DNA of 64,000 nt from Sedimenticola thiotaurini. GTDB lineage: Bacteria > Pseudomonadota > Gammaproteobacteria > Chromatiales > Chromatiaceae. A program made the translations under genes and the position numbers. The stretch lies in NCBI RefSeq assembly GCF_001007875.1, contig NZ_CP011412.1:1426001-1490000 (forward strand). The letters run 5' to 3'. Of the stretch, positions 25,091 through 34,882 are shown one piece after another. Position 1 is the stretch's first letter, and each line of letters opens with the position of its first letter. The notes beneath the pieces were generated by a model. It was given only the letters and a program-made list of their open reading frames with translations, had not been told where the DNA came from and did no database searches.

Positions 25091-25818
25091 CCAGCGCCAA
25101 CCCCTGGCTGAAGTTGCAGCACCTCACTTTCAATCGGGGTGAGCGCACCATACTGAAGGATCTTTCACTGGAGTTCCGCAGCGGCGAACTGATCCTGCTG
25201 ACCGGCCAGAACGGCTCCGGCAAAACCACCCTGTTACGGATCCTGGCCGGCTTGCTGAAGCCCGGCCAGGTGAGGTTTGAGATCGAAGGCAAACAGCGCA
25301 ACTGGCGGCAAACTTACCACTACCTGCGGGAGCAGGTCTGTTACCTGCACCAGCAACCCTATCTGTTTGACAGTTCGGTTTCGGACAATATCGCCTACGG
25401 TCTGAAACGGAAAAAAATGGCTCGCCGGGCGATTCGCTCCCGGGTAGCCGAGGCACTGGAGCTGATCTCCCTGGAACACCTGGCCGAGCGTAACTGTCAG
25501 GAACTCTCCGGGGGCGAGAAACAGCGGGTGGCCATCGCCCGCGCCTGGGCGATCTCGCCACGCCTGATGCTGCTGGACGAACCGGTTTCCAACCTGGACA
25601 AGCGTTCGCGGGAGATCAGTTACGACCTGATCAATCAGCTACAGCAACAGCAGATCGGTGTGGTCTATACCAGCCATGAACCCCAGACCGGCAAGCTCAG
25701 GCTGAATCGCCATATTCACCTGTATGACGGCGAGTTAACCACCAAGCCACTGCAGAACAACTATCCGCCCGGCATCATTGATCTGGAGAAGGAGCGCATC
25801 AGCAAACAGTTTCCATGA
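25087..25818 (+). CDS. tupC: Tungstate ABC transporter, ATP-binding protein TupC
   Basis: The 243-residue ATPase has Walker A GQNGSGKTT (40-48), Q loop LHQQPYLF, signature LSGGEKQ (140-146), Walker B LMLLDEP (159-165) and switch His in YTSHE. It lacks the C-terminal TOBE/MOP domain that ModC uses for oxyanion sensing, usual for TupC. The start is a GTG overlapping the tupB stop codon (GTGA). Confidence 0.93.
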   Translation: MTSANPWLKLQHLTFNRGERTILKDLSLEFRSGELILLTGQNGSGKTTLLRILAGLLKPGQVRFEIEGKQRNWRQTYHYLREQVCYLHQQPYLFDSSVSDNIAYGLKRKKMARRAIRSRVAEALELISLEHLAERNCQELSGGEKQRVAIARAWAISPRLMLLDEPVSNLDKRSREISYDLINQLQQQQIGVVYTSHEPQTGKLRLNRHIHLYDGELTTKPLQNNYPPGIIDLEKERISKQFP

Positions 25819-25834
25819 GCAGATCCGGCGTTCT

Positions 25835-25857
25835 GGATAGATAACCATTGGCTATCC
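25835..25857 (+). terminator. Weak stem-loop after tupC
   Basis: GGATAG pairs with CTATCC around an 11-base loop, extendable by wobble pairs. No T-run follows, so it could only partly separate tupC from the next transporter gene. Confidence 0.3.
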
Positions 25858-25915
25858 GGGTGAGAGAAAACTGCCGGATTAACCCCATAACAGAGAGCAG
25901 TCAGGATCACGGCCC

Positions 25916-27100
25916 ATGCAGTCAGGCTCATACCGTTTCGACCGGGTTGAATTTGCCGGCTCCCTGGGCGACCTGGGAACCCTGATACCCCTTGCCATCG
26001 GCCTGATAACCATCAATGGACTGAGTTTCAGTGCCGTATTTCTCTGGGTCGGCCTGTTTTATCTGATCGCCGGTCTCTATTACCGACTGCCGATCCCGGT
26101 ACAACCCCTCAAGCTGGTCTCCGCCATCGCCATCGCCTTTCCAGAGAAGATAACCATACCGGTGATAGCTGCTACCGGAGTGCTGTTTGGTGGCGCACTG
26201 CTGGTACTCGCTTTCACCGGACTGATCGACAGGCTGGCCCGGCTCTTCACCCGGCCGATCGTGCGTGGCATCCAGCTGGGACTGGGATTCATCCTGATGA
26301 TCAAGGGACTGGAGTTGATCAATCGGCCGGAACTGCTGCCGGGAAGCAGCCACAGCATCAGCCTGGGGAGCATACCGCTGAATCCCCTGCTCGGACTGGC
26401 AGCCCTGGCGCTGGTGCTCTGCCTGCTCAACAGCCGGCGCTATCCTGCCGCCCTGATGGTGGTGATCGCCGGCATCGCCGTCGCCCTGCCGTTCGGTTCT
26501 TTGCATGATTTACACTGGGAGTTCGGCCCCACCGCCATGGATCTGGTGATACCGGGAGTGAATGACTTTACCACGGCCCTGTTCCTGCTGGTGATACCAC
26601 AGCTGCCGCTCACCATCGGCAACGCCGTCATTGGCACCAGCGATACCGCCCGGAATCTGTTTGGCAGCGGCTCCGCCACGGCGCGGGTCTCAAACCGCAG
26701 CTTTTCGCTCGGCATGGGGTTGATCAACCTGTGCGTCGGTCTCATGGCGGCCATGCCGCTCTGTCACGGCGCCGGCGGCCTGGCGGCCCATTATCGCTTT
26801 GGCGCCCGTACCGGCGGTTCCAATATCATGCTGGGTCTGCTGTTTATCCTGATCGCCCTGGCTTTCGGCGGCATCGGTGTGGGCCTGCTGTCAACCATTC
26901 CCAACGCAGTACTGGGTGTGCTGCTGCTGTTCGCCGGACTGGAGCTGGCACTACTGATCAGGGACGTGCGGGAGCGCCAGGAACTTTTCATTATCCTGTT
27001 GATTGCCGGCATCAGCCTGGCCACCGCCAACATGGGTATCGCCTTTGTCGCCGGCATCATCGTCTCCGGGTTCCTCCGTTGGCGCGGCATCAAAATTTAG
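25916..27100 (+). CDS. MOT1-type molybdate/sulfate-family transporter
   Basis: The 394-residue integral membrane protein has about ten hydrophobic spans. The N-terminal motif EFAGSLGDLGTLIPL and the internal VQPLKLVSAIA and QLPLTIGNAVIGTSDTARNLFG are the repeated signatures of the MOT1 (PF16983-like) molybdate transporters related to SulP. It likely carries molybdate or tungstate. It lies 97 bases after tupC on the same strand and before moeA, so this is a second metal-oxyanion transporter in the island. The ion preference is not readable from the sequence. Confidence 0.87.
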   Translation: MQSGSYRFDRVEFAGSLGDLGTLIPLAIGLITINGLSFSAVFLWVGLFYLIAGLYYRLPIPVQPLKLVSAIAIAFPEKITIPVIAATGVLFGGALLVLAFTGLIDRLARLFTRPIVRGIQLGLGFILMIKGLELINRPELLPGSSHSISLGSIPLNPLLGLAALALVLCLLNSRRYPAALMVVIAGIAVALPFGSLHDLHWEFGPTAMDLVIPGVNDFTTALFLLVIPQLPLTIGNAVIGTSDTARNLFGSGSATARVSNRSFSLGMGLINLCVGLMAAMPLCHGAGGLAAHYRFGARTGGSNIMLGLLFILIALAFGGIGVGLLSTIPNAVLGVLLLFAGLELALLIRDVRERQELFIILLIAGISLATANMGIAFVAGIIVSGFLRWRGIKI

Positions 27101-27230
27101 GGTCTGCCGAGGCCCCGGGTGGTATGGTCATCGGCCATGCAGGCCGATTGAATTGATCTACAGTTCCATAATCCGGTAATTTAACCTGCCACCTGCACAT
27201 ATTTTCCTGACAAGAGCCTGGAAACCGACC

Positions 27231-28499
27231 ATGACCGATAGCAATAACAACTCCATCGAAAGCTGCATGGACAGCATTGACAGCTCGATCAGTGCCGACG
27301 ACGCGCTGCAGATGATCCTGACCCGGGTCCGGCCGGTGGAGGGTGTGGAAGCGGTTCCTCTGCGTAACGCCCTGGGGCGAGTCCTGGCCCGTCCTGTCAC
27401 CTCACCGATCAATGTGCCCGCCTACCGGAACTCCGCCATGGATGGTTACGCCCTGCGGGGCGAGGATATTCCGGCGGATGGAACACAACGGCTCAAGGTG
27501 GTTGGCAGCGCTTTTGCCGGGCAGCCCTACCAGGGCGCACTGAAGCGGGGCGAGTGCATCCGTATCATGACCGGCGCCAAGGTGCCGGAGGCCGCCGATA
27601 CCGTCATTATGCAGGAGTGGGTGGAGCGGGATGGCGACGACGCCATTATTGATGACCGCACCAAACCCGGCGCCAACGTACGTCAGGCCGGTGAGGACAT
27701 CCAGGCCGACGCCGTGATTCTGGATAACGGTGACGAGATCGGTCCGGCCCAGCTGGGTCTGCTGGCCTCCCTGGGTATTCCCGAGGTGGCGGTGCGGCGG
27801 CGGGTACGGGTCGCCTTCTTTTCCAGTGGTGACGAAATCCGCAGTATCGGTCAGCCCCTGGAGGAGGGGCAGATCTATGACAGCAACCGCTACACCCTGT
27901 TCGGCATGCTGACTGAACTGGGTGCCGATCTAATCGATATGGGTGTGATACCGGACCGGGCAGACGCGATCCGGGAAGCCGTGCAGCAGGCGGCCCGAAC
28001 GGCCGACCTGGTGCTCACCTCCGGTGGCATCTCCGTGGGTGAGGCCGATTTCATTGCCGATACCATCCGGCAACTGGGCGAGATTCACTTCGCCAAAGTG
28101 GCGATCAAACCGGGGCGACCGCTCACCTTCGCCCACATGGGTGACGCCTGCTTTTTCGGACTACCGGGCAATCCGGTGGCGGTCATGATCACCTTTCTGC
28201 AGTTTGCCCGGCCCGCTATCCAGCGTCTGCAGGGCAGACGCGAACAACCGGAGCTCCGGTTGCGGGTCAGGGCGGGATCAGCTTTACGTAAACTACCGGG
28301 ACGCACCGAGTTCCAGCGCGGCCTCCTGTCCCTGGATGAGCGGGGTGAACTGGTGGTAAACAGCTGGGGACGCCAGGGCTCCGGGGTACTCAGCTCCATG
28401 AGCAGCGGCAACTGCCTGATCCGGCTCCCGGAAGAGAGCAGCAACATCCAGCCGGGAGAGCTGGTGGAGGTGCTGCCATTCGACCTGTTGCGCCATTGA
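27231..28499 (+). CDS. moeA: Molybdopterin molybdenum/tungstentransferase MoeA
   Basis: The 422-residue protein has all MoeA landmarks: PAYRNSAMDGYALRG (start of the active-site region), IMTGAKVPEAADTVIMQE, the MPT-binding domain with LTSGGISVGEADF, and the GLPGNPVAVMITF segment. MoeA hydrolyses adenylated molybdopterin and inserts the metal. Its location behind tungstate transport genes suggests a copy that serves tungsten insertion; some organisms keep separate MoeA paralogues for Mo and W (known), and its specificity here is inference. The first 25 residues are a Ser/Asp-rich extension. Confidence 0.93.
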   Translation: MTDSNNNSIESCMDSIDSSISADDALQMILTRVRPVEGVEAVPLRNALGRVLARPVTSPINVPAYRNSAMDGYALRGEDIPADGTQRLKVVGSAFAGQPYQGALKRGECIRIMTGAKVPEAADTVIMQEWVERDGDDAIIDDRTKPGANVRQAGEDIQADAVILDNGDEIGPAQLGLLASLGIPEVAVRRRVRVAFFSSGDEIRSIGQPLEEGQIYDSNRYTLFGMLTELGADLIDMGVIPDRADAIREAVQQAARTADLVLTSGGISVGEADFIADTIRQLGEIHFAKVAIKPGRPLTFAHMGDACFFGLPGNPVAVMITFLQFARPAIQRLQGRREQPELRLRVRAGSALRKLPGRTEFQRGLLSLDERGELVVNSWGRQGSGVLSSMSSGNCLIRLPEESSNIQPGELVEVLPFDLLRH

Positions 28500-28533
28500 A
28501 CAGTACAGCCTGGGGTGACACTCCCCTGCCGGA

Positions 28534-29019
28534 TCACTCCAGCGACTTCTCCCAGAACAGCGCCTGCCCCGTGGACGGATCCAGTTCATAGCCGGAAAAA
28601 CCGGCCTGTTGATAGACCGAACGCGCCCGCCGGTTCCCGGCCAGCACCTCCAGGGTGAGCTTGCAGCAGCCGCGCTCCCGGGCGTGGGCTTCCACCCGCT
28701 CCAGCAACCGCCGGGCAATCCCCTGGCCACGGTAACCATCCAGTACCACCACATCGTGGATATTGAGTAACGGCCGGCACCTGAACGTCGAGAAACCTTC
28801 AAAACAGTTGACCAATCCCACCGGCTGCCCATCGGCAAAGGCCAGGAAGCTCACCGCTGCGCTGCGCTTGCGTAACTCCGTCACCAGGTTTTTCCGTGTA
28901 AACCCGGACAGTGGCTGACCGCCACCCATGGGATCCCGGGCGTAGGCATCCAGCAGTTCGAGCAACGCCCCGGCATGGCGGGGTTGGGCCAGGTCGGCCT
29001 GTACGATCTCTATCAACAC
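28534..29019 (-). CDS. GNAT-family N-acetyltransferase
   Basis: The 161-residue protein has the GNAT fold: SFLAFADGQPVGLVNC (beta 2-3), the acetyl-CoA pyrophosphate loop YRGQGIARRLLERVE (motif A, Q/RxxGxG/A) and the C-terminal ARSVYQQAGFSGYEL. It transfers an acetyl group from acetyl-CoA to an unknown amine. Start is GTG at 29019 with GGGAG upstream. It converges with moeA and has no informative partner. Confidence 0.88.
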   Translation of the reverse strand: MLIEIVQADLAQPRHAGALLELLDAYARDPMGGGQPLSGFTRKNLVTELRKRSAAVSFLAFADGQPVGLVNCFEGFSTFRCRPLLNIHDVVVLDGYRGQGIARRLLERVEAHARERGCCKLTLEVLAGNRRARSVYQQAGFSGYELDPSTGQALFWEKSLE

Positions 29020-29095
29020 AACGCTGTTATCTCCCGCCTTCCGAACCGGCAGCGGCGACCGCTACCGGCACACTCTCTGTCATTCAGGTTGAACC

Positions 29096-32000
29096 CTACT
29101 GTTTATTAATAAAAAGCCGCTCCAGAGAGCTGGCACTGATGGGCTTGCTGAAGTAGTAGCCCTGTGCAAAATCACACTCCTCAGCCTGCAAAATAGCCAG
29201 TTGCTGAACAGTCTCCACCCCTTCCGCGATGACCTTCAGCCCAAGACTCCGGGCCATGGAGATGGTCGCCACCACCAGCTCCCTGTCATCCAGATCAGTG
29301 GTGATATCACGGACAAAACTGCGATCGATTTTGAGGGTGTCGAAGTGGTAATGGCGCAGATAGCTGAGCGAAGAGTAACCGGTACCAAAGTCATCCATGG
29401 AGAGGGCGACCCCCATATTACGCAGGCCGTTAAGAATCTCCACCGAGTCGATCCGATCACTTAACAGGACATTCTCGGTCACCTCGATTTCCAGAAAATC
29501 ACCCGGCAATCCATACTCTGTAAGGATGTTTTCCAGTCGGACCAGGAACGCCCTGTCCTTCAGCTGCACCGGTGATACGTTGACCGCAACCCGGAATGTC
29601 TGCCCCTTTTCATCGCGCCAGTAAGCTGCCTGCTGTATCGCTTTCCGCAACACGTAATCACCGATCTCCACGATACGTCCAGTACGTTCGGCAACCTCGA
29701 TAAACTCGACCGGAGGCACTTCGCCCAGCTTAGCATTCTTCCAGCGCAGCAGTGCCTCGACACCGACAATCACCTGGGAGTGGATGTTCACAATAGGTTG
29801 GAACAGCAGATAGAACTCATCATTCTGCAAGGCGGTATACAGCTGCTCCTCCAGCTCTACCCGCCGCGATACATCCTGGTTCATGGAGTCGGTGTAGAAA
29901 TTGAATGCATTGCGTCCCAGTGACTTGGAGTGATACATGGCAGTATCGGCATTGCGCAGCAGGATCTTGGATGTATCACCATCGTCCGGATAGATGGCGA
30001 TACCGATACTGGCGGTCAGCAGGATCTCCCGATCCCCCAGTTTGAAGACCGTACGAAATGCCGAGAGGATCTTCTCTGCCACCCGCTGGGCATCAACCCG
30101 CTCATGCAGATGGGCGAGCAACACAATAAACTCATCACCACCCAATCGACCGACAGTATCATTTTCCCGGATCGACTCCCTTACCCGGTGCGCCGCCTCT
30201 TCGATAACCTGGTCACCCACTTCATGACCAAGGGTGTCATTCACTTTCTTGAAGTCATCCAGATCCAGGAACAGTACCGCGGAGAGGTGATTTTCCCGTT
30301 GCGCCGTACGGACAATCTGGGATAAGCGGTCCAGGGCCAGGAACCGGTTTGGCAGCCCGGTCAGGCTGTCATAATGGGCCTGGTGCAGAATCTTCTCCTC
30401 CTGAACCTTACGCAGCGTGACATCCTCTTTCACACCCAGGTAGTGCCGGATGCGCCCCTGACCATCAAAAATGGGCGAGATATGGGCATACTCCCAGAAC
30501 AGGGAACCGTCCTTGCGCCGGTTCTGGAACTCGCCCTGCCAGGACTGTCCGCTCTGAATCGTGTTCCACAGATCTGTGTAGACCTCCGGTTTGGTTTTGC
30601 CCGATGACAGGATGCTGGTGTGCTGTCCCTGAGCCTCTACCGCCGTATAACCGGATGTGCGTTCAAACCCCCGGTTGACATATTCGATCCGGCCGTCCAG
30701 ATCGGTGATCACGATGGAAACCGGGCTCTGCTCCATGGCCTGGGAGAGGGTGCGAATGGTCTCTTCTGTCTGTTTATGCTCCGTAATATCCGCCGAGGTG
30801 AAGATGGCGGCAATCTGGCGTCCGTCATCCCCATAGATTGGTGAGGCGTTAGCCAGTACGTAGGTCTCCGAACCATCCGCCCGGCGGAAAATGACCTCTT
30901 TACTGCGGGTAGCATGCTCTTCCACCATGGCCCGCACCAGCGGTGTCTCCCGCACATCCAGCACACGACCATCGGGCTCCTCCATCTGCCAGGTTCGGGA
31001 CTCCGTATTGATCAGTTCACCTTGGACATAGCGAATTTTCTGCTGCTGTTCATCCGACACGCCGGTGATACGCTGGATCTCCTGATTGACCAGGGTCACG
31101 TTCCAGTCCTGGTTCGTTCCCTCCGCCAACATGATGGCAAAAGGGGCCTGGTCAATCACAGCATGCAGGAGCGTATTGGTATGTTTAAGACTCAGCTCCA
31201 CGTTACGGCGCTCGGTGATGTCCTGCAGGGCGGTAAACCGGACCATCCGATCCTGGTAAAGCATATCGCGTCCGCGAACCTCCGCCGGGAAGGTGGAGCC
31301 ATCCTTGCGTAACGCCACTATCTCGTAAGGTTCGGTCGTACCGGACGCCATTCTCTGCCGGACCAGCTCCCGGTATTCCGGCCCCACCCACTCTATGGCG
31401 GGCTTACCGATCGCCTCTTCCAGGGGGTAACCAAACATCTTCTCTGCGGCCCGGTTCTGTCCCAGGCAGATACCGTTCTCGGATATGAATATGGCCTCAA
31501 ACGCCGCCTCGGAAAGTGCCCGCAGCTGTCCTTCACTCTTTCTCAGGGCCTGCTCAGCAGCGAGCTTTTCTGTAATGTCATGGGCGATTCCGAACACCAT
31601 GCCATCCGCCAGGGGAACCACGCTCAGCCGGGCATACCGTTCAGTTCCATCCAGATGGCTGAACACTACATTCCCCAGGTCGTGGGTGGTGTTTGTCTGC
31701 AAGGCGTGATCCAGTCCTCCACAGTCAGCCGTTGGACAGATATCGGGGATGGTCAGGGAGGTCAACTCCTCTACCGAACGACCGGTCAGCTTTTCCGCCG
31801 CCTGGTTGGCATCAATAAAATAACCGGATACGGTATTGAACAGGAAAATTGCATCACTGGACTGGGCAAACAGTGAATAGAAGCGGGCATCGCTCTCTTC
31901 CCGTGCACGCTGGGCATTGATGCGTACTGTGATGTCATTGAAAGCCACCACTGCACCAATCACCTTACCCTGGTGACGCATCGGATAAGCCCGGTACTCC

Positions 32001-33493
32001 ACAGGTATGCACTTACCGTTGGCTGCGCAGAAAATCTCGTGCTCCCGATAGACCCGGGTATCTTCACGCATCGCGGTCAAAATGGGCGACTGGTCTTCTG
32101 CATAGGCGCTATCATCAGCGGCGCGCTGACTGATAACATCGGTCAGCCCCTTCCCCAGCAGATTCTCGTCGTCGGAGTAGCCCAGTGTTTCGACACAGGC
32201 ACGGTTACAGAAAGTAAACTGTCCCTCCAGGTCAATGCCAAAAATGCCGGCACCGGTTGAGGCCAGCAACAGTTCAATATGTTCATGCGAGCTGACCAGC
32301 TCCTGGGTGCGGGCATCCACCTCCTCTTCCAATTGATACTTGGCCGTCCGCAGGGCAATCTCCGCCTCCTGCCAACGCCTGCCCACGCCGTTGACAATGG
32401 CGAGCCCGATCACCGCAATGGTGATCAGGATAAACACCGTTGTGGCGATTATGGCCCGGGAACGGTTCTGGATCTTACCTAGCAGGGTCTCCTCGTTACG
32501 CAGCACCACCATCTGCCAGCCGGAGACTACAGGTATGCTGTAACCGAGGTAGCTGATGGTACTGTCCGGGTTGGTGAAGCGTCGATAACCGGAGTCATCG
32601 GGTTGTCCCGGGTGGAGGGAAGCCTTCAGTTGCCGTACCACAGGACGTTGTTGAAACGTCTCCCAGCGATCTGGTAAAAGCCAACCCGGATCGCTGTGGG
32701 CCAGCAGGTTCCCCCGTTCATCGAGCAGAAACATCTCGTCGAAGGAGGAGGTGGCAAACTGCTGGATCAGCCGCGACAGGCGTTCCAGGTGAAACACCCC
32801 GCCGAGATGGGCGATCATCTGCCCGTCACGGTTGCGCACCGGCGTATTGATGGCAACGGCAAGTTGGCCGTCGGCACCCAGGTAGCTGTTGGAAATCACC
32901 GTGTCGGCGGTGCGCAGTGTCTCCTGGAAATAGGGCCGATCGCGCATATTGTGCTTGGTGATGGAACGCTGCACATAATAGGGCTCGGCAAGATAGTGTT
33001 CACCATCCGGGGCAAGCAGAAAGAGTACGGAAAAATCGCTGTATTCGTTGAGAAACCGCCGCAGTATTCGACGTCGTTCCGGTTCTGCGCTTTCGGGAAC
33101 ACCACCTATCCCATGATCAATCCGGTCGGGATCAAGGGATTCCTGGAACATCGGCAGATCCGCCACCAGGCGGAGCGCCCGACTGGCCTTATTCATCTCC
33201 TGGTCAATCCGGCCCGCCAATGCCGCAGCCAGCGGCTGATTGTGCTCCTGCCAGTGCCCGATCGCCTCCCGTTCCAGGGCGTTGTACAGATAGGTGGCCA
33301 CAACCAGTACAGCAAGAAAGGCCGCTACACCACCGAGCAGAGTCATCCGCTTCAAACTGGTCAGTTCGGTTTTGGCGAGGGCCACGGTCTGTCTGGAAAC
33401 AGCGGGCTGATCTGTATTCACACTATCCATTAAGTTAAGAAATCTGGCATGCCGTCTCTCTCCGTGCACTCCCTTAAACTGGCGGGTTATCAT
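29096..33493 (-). CDS. Giant membrane sensor: dCache-PAS(x5)-GGDEF-EAL
   Basis: A 1,465-residue c-di-GMP enzyme. TM1 (about 50-70) and TM2 (about 350-370) enclose a periplasmic dCache sensor with the PYYVQRSITKHNMRDRPYFQ signature. Five or so PAS/PAC modules follow from about 400 to 1,030. The GGDEF domain has RLGGDEFIVLL (diguanylate cyclase signature intact) and the EAL domain has EALLRW, ENVLLSD and DDFGTGYSSLSYL with catalytic residues present. It can in principle both make and degrade c-di-GMP, controlled by an extracytoplasmic ligand and PAS cofactors. The start is uncertain: an ATG at 33430 (MDSVNTD) is also possible. Transcribed alone. Confidence 0.9.
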   Translation of the reverse strand: MITRQFKGVHGERRHARFLNLMDSVNTDQPAVSRQTVALAKTELTSLKRMTLLGGVAAFLAVLVVATYLYNALEREAIGHWQEHNQPLAAALAGRIDQEMNKASRALRLVADLPMFQESLDPDRIDHGIGGVPESAEPERRRILRRFLNEYSDFSVLFLLAPDGEHYLAEPYYVQRSITKHNMRDRPYFQETLRTADTVISNSYLGADGQLAVAINTPVRNRDGQMIAHLGGVFHLERLSRLIQQFATSSFDEMFLLDERGNLLAHSDPGWLLPDRWETFQQRPVVRQLKASLHPGQPDDSGYRRFTNPDSTISYLGYSIPVVSGWQMVVLRNEETLLGKIQNRSRAIIATTVFILITIAVIGLAIVNGVGRRWQEAEIALRTAKYQLEEEVDARTQELVSSHEHIELLLASTGAGIFGIDLEGQFTFCNRACVETLGYSDDENLLGKGLTDVISQRAADDSAYAEDQSPILTAMREDTRVYREHEIFCAANGKCIPVEYRAYPMRHQGKVIGAVVAFNDITVRINAQRAREESDARFYSLFAQSSDAIFLFNTVSGYFIDANQAAEKLTGRSVEELTSLTIPDICPTADCGGLDHALQTNTTHDLGNVVFSHLDGTERYARLSVVPLADGMVFGIAHDITEKLAAEQALRKSEGQLRALSEAAFEAIFISENGICLGQNRAAEKMFGYPLEEAIGKPAIEWVGPEYRELVRQRMASGTTEPYEIVALRKDGSTFPAEVRGRDMLYQDRMVRFTALQDITERRNVELSLKHTNTLLHAVIDQAPFAIMLAEGTNQDWNVTLVNQEIQRITGVSDEQQQKIRYVQGELINTESRTWQMEEPDGRVLDVRETPLVRAMVEEHATRSKEVIFRRADGSETYVLANASPIYGDDGRQIAAIFTSADITEHKQTEETIRTLSQAMEQSPVSIVITDLDGRIEYVNRGFERTSGYTAVEAQGQHTSILSSGKTKPEVYTDLWNTIQSGQSWQGEFQNRRKDGSLFWEYAHISPIFDGQGRIRHYLGVKEDVTLRKVQEEKILHQAHYDSLTGLPNRFLALDRLSQIVRTAQRENHLSAVLFLDLDDFKKVNDTLGHEVGDQVIEEAAHRVRESIRENDTVGRLGGDEFIVLLAHLHERVDAQRVAEKILSAFRTVFKLGDREILLTASIGIAIYPDDGDTSKILLRNADTAMYHSKSLGRNAFNFYTDSMNQDVSRRVELEEQLYTALQNDEFYLLFQPIVNIHSQVIVGVEALLRWKNAKLGEVPPVEFIEVAERTGRIVEIGDYVLRKAIQQAAYWRDEKGQTFRVAVNVSPVQLKDRAFLVRLENILTEYGLPGDFLEIEVTENVLLSDRIDSVEILNGLRNMGVALSMDDFGTGYSSLSYLRHYHFDTLKIDRSFVRDITTDLDDRELVVATISMARSLGLKVIAEGVETVQQLAILQAEECDFAQGYYFSKPISASSLERLFINKQ

Positions 33494-33786
33494 CCTACCG
33501 GAGACTCTTGCTGAACGGCCGGACTGTCCGACTTGAACTTTCGATGGTTTCCGCCTGGTTCTGCCGGGGTTGCTGCGGAAAGATTACCACGAACCATAGG
33601 CAACTGCTTCCATAAATGCGCGCCCAACCCCATCGGTAACAGGTTAAAATCCCATAGGACAGGTGGTTTTTCAGCGGCCCGAACCGTGCCGGGATACCAG
33701 GATTAATAACTTGAATAATTTATGGTTATTATCGTTGGATCACATGGTAGGATGCCGCGCTCAAGTAATTTTGACCGGAGTACCGA

Positions 33787-34161
33787 ATGGCAATTGTGCG
33801 CTGGATTCTTGGACGACTGATACTGCTGATCGATTGGCTTACAACGCCAGGTGGAGTCAAGCGTCCACCGGAACAACAGGCCGCCCTGAATCAGCAGACC
33901 GCCCATCTGTCCCTGTATCAGTTCCAGGCCTGTCCATTCTGCGTCAAGGTACGCCGTTTCCTGAAGCGAAACAGTCTGCAAATAGAGACCCGGGACGCCA
34001 AGAGAGATCCACAATACCGCAATGAACTGCTGTCCGGCGGTGGGGAGATCAAAGTCCCCTGCCTGAGAATTGACAATGACCAGGGTGACACTCAGTGGTT
34101 GTATGAATCGGACGAGATCATAAGCTATCTGGAACAGCGCTACCTGAAACCAAACGCCTGA
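33787..34161 (+). CDS. Membrane-anchored glutaredoxin-like protein
   Basis: The 124-residue protein has a hydrophobic N-terminal segment (IVRWILGRLILLIDWL) and then a glutaredoxin/GST-N thioredoxin fold. The redox motif CPFC sits in FQACPFCVKVRRFL, the cis-Pro is in IKVPCLRI, and the C-terminal ESDEIISYLEQRY helix is typical of the family. It probably reduces disulfides or glutathione-mixed disulfides at the inner membrane. Isolated gene with no obvious operon partner. Confidence 0.88.
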   Translation: MAIVRWILGRLILLIDWLTTPGGVKRPPEQQAALNQQTAHLSLYQFQACPFCVKVRRFLKRNSLQIETRDAKRDPQYRNELLSGGGEIKVPCLRIDNDQGDTQWLYESDEIISYLEQRYLKPNA

Positions 34162-34262
34162 ATCGACAGAATAATCTGTCCGGCCCCGGGGATTCCCTGG
34201 CGGAAGACGCCCACTCCTGCTACCAGCGGAGAATTCATCACCTCTCCCCTGGGACCTGGACC

Positions 34263-34661
34263 TTACTGCTCAAGCCGAGCCTTCCGGTGCTTCTCCCGGA
34301 CCATTTCCAGACTCCACTCAAGGTGATACCCGTCCACCTTTTTGACCCACAACTCGTCGGCCACAATGGCCGACAATCGGTCACTGAACCTGCCTTCCAC
34401 CCGGACCAACTTCAAGACGTATTTCAGTTTGGTTTTCCAGTCGATATTGGTTACGTAGAAGTAGTTGCCATCCGCCGTCTGGACGACAAAATCACGCTCC
34501 AGCAGCACATGGGGATCGTCCTTGTCGATTGGGCACAGTTTCCCTTTCGATGCGCAACCCAATCCATTAAACCGCCCCTCGATACGATCAGCCTGGACCA
34601 CCAGGGGCAGCAGGATCAGGGTAAGTATTAAAATCCAACGAAATTGACTCATGGCTGTCAT
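34263..34661 (-). CDS. Uncharacterised periplasmic protein
   Basis: The 132-residue product has a Sec signal peptide (ILILTLILLPLVVQA, cleavage before DRIEG). Mature Cys36 and Cys43 (GLGCASKGKLCP) may form a disulfide or bind a ligand. The remainder is beta-rich (DGNYFYVTNIDW, KLVRVEGRF) with a charged helical end. I cannot assign a family. Two ATGs, at 34661 and 34652, are equally plausible starts. Confidence 0.7.
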   Translation of the reverse strand: MTAMSQFRWILILTLILLPLVVQADRIEGRFNGLGCASKGKLCPIDKDDPHVLLERDFVVQTADGNYFYVTNIDWKTKLKYVLKLVRVEGRFSDRLSAIVADELWVKKVDGYHLEWSLEMVREKHRKARLEQ

Positions 34662-34882
34662 GGGAAATCATCCGGGTTACGGGCGGCTCAGCTGCGCGCC
34701 AGGCGGCGGTTTATGGGGTGCTATGGATATAAGGACCAGAATAACATGGTAATTCTTTCACCAGCCCCAGACTAGCCGGATACGGCAGCCTGTTCTGGAC
34801 ACGAATGCAGCATCGGCTATCATGGAGCACAATAAAAACCGCTTACCACCGATCATTAATCACCAGCCACGAGATTCGCAGT

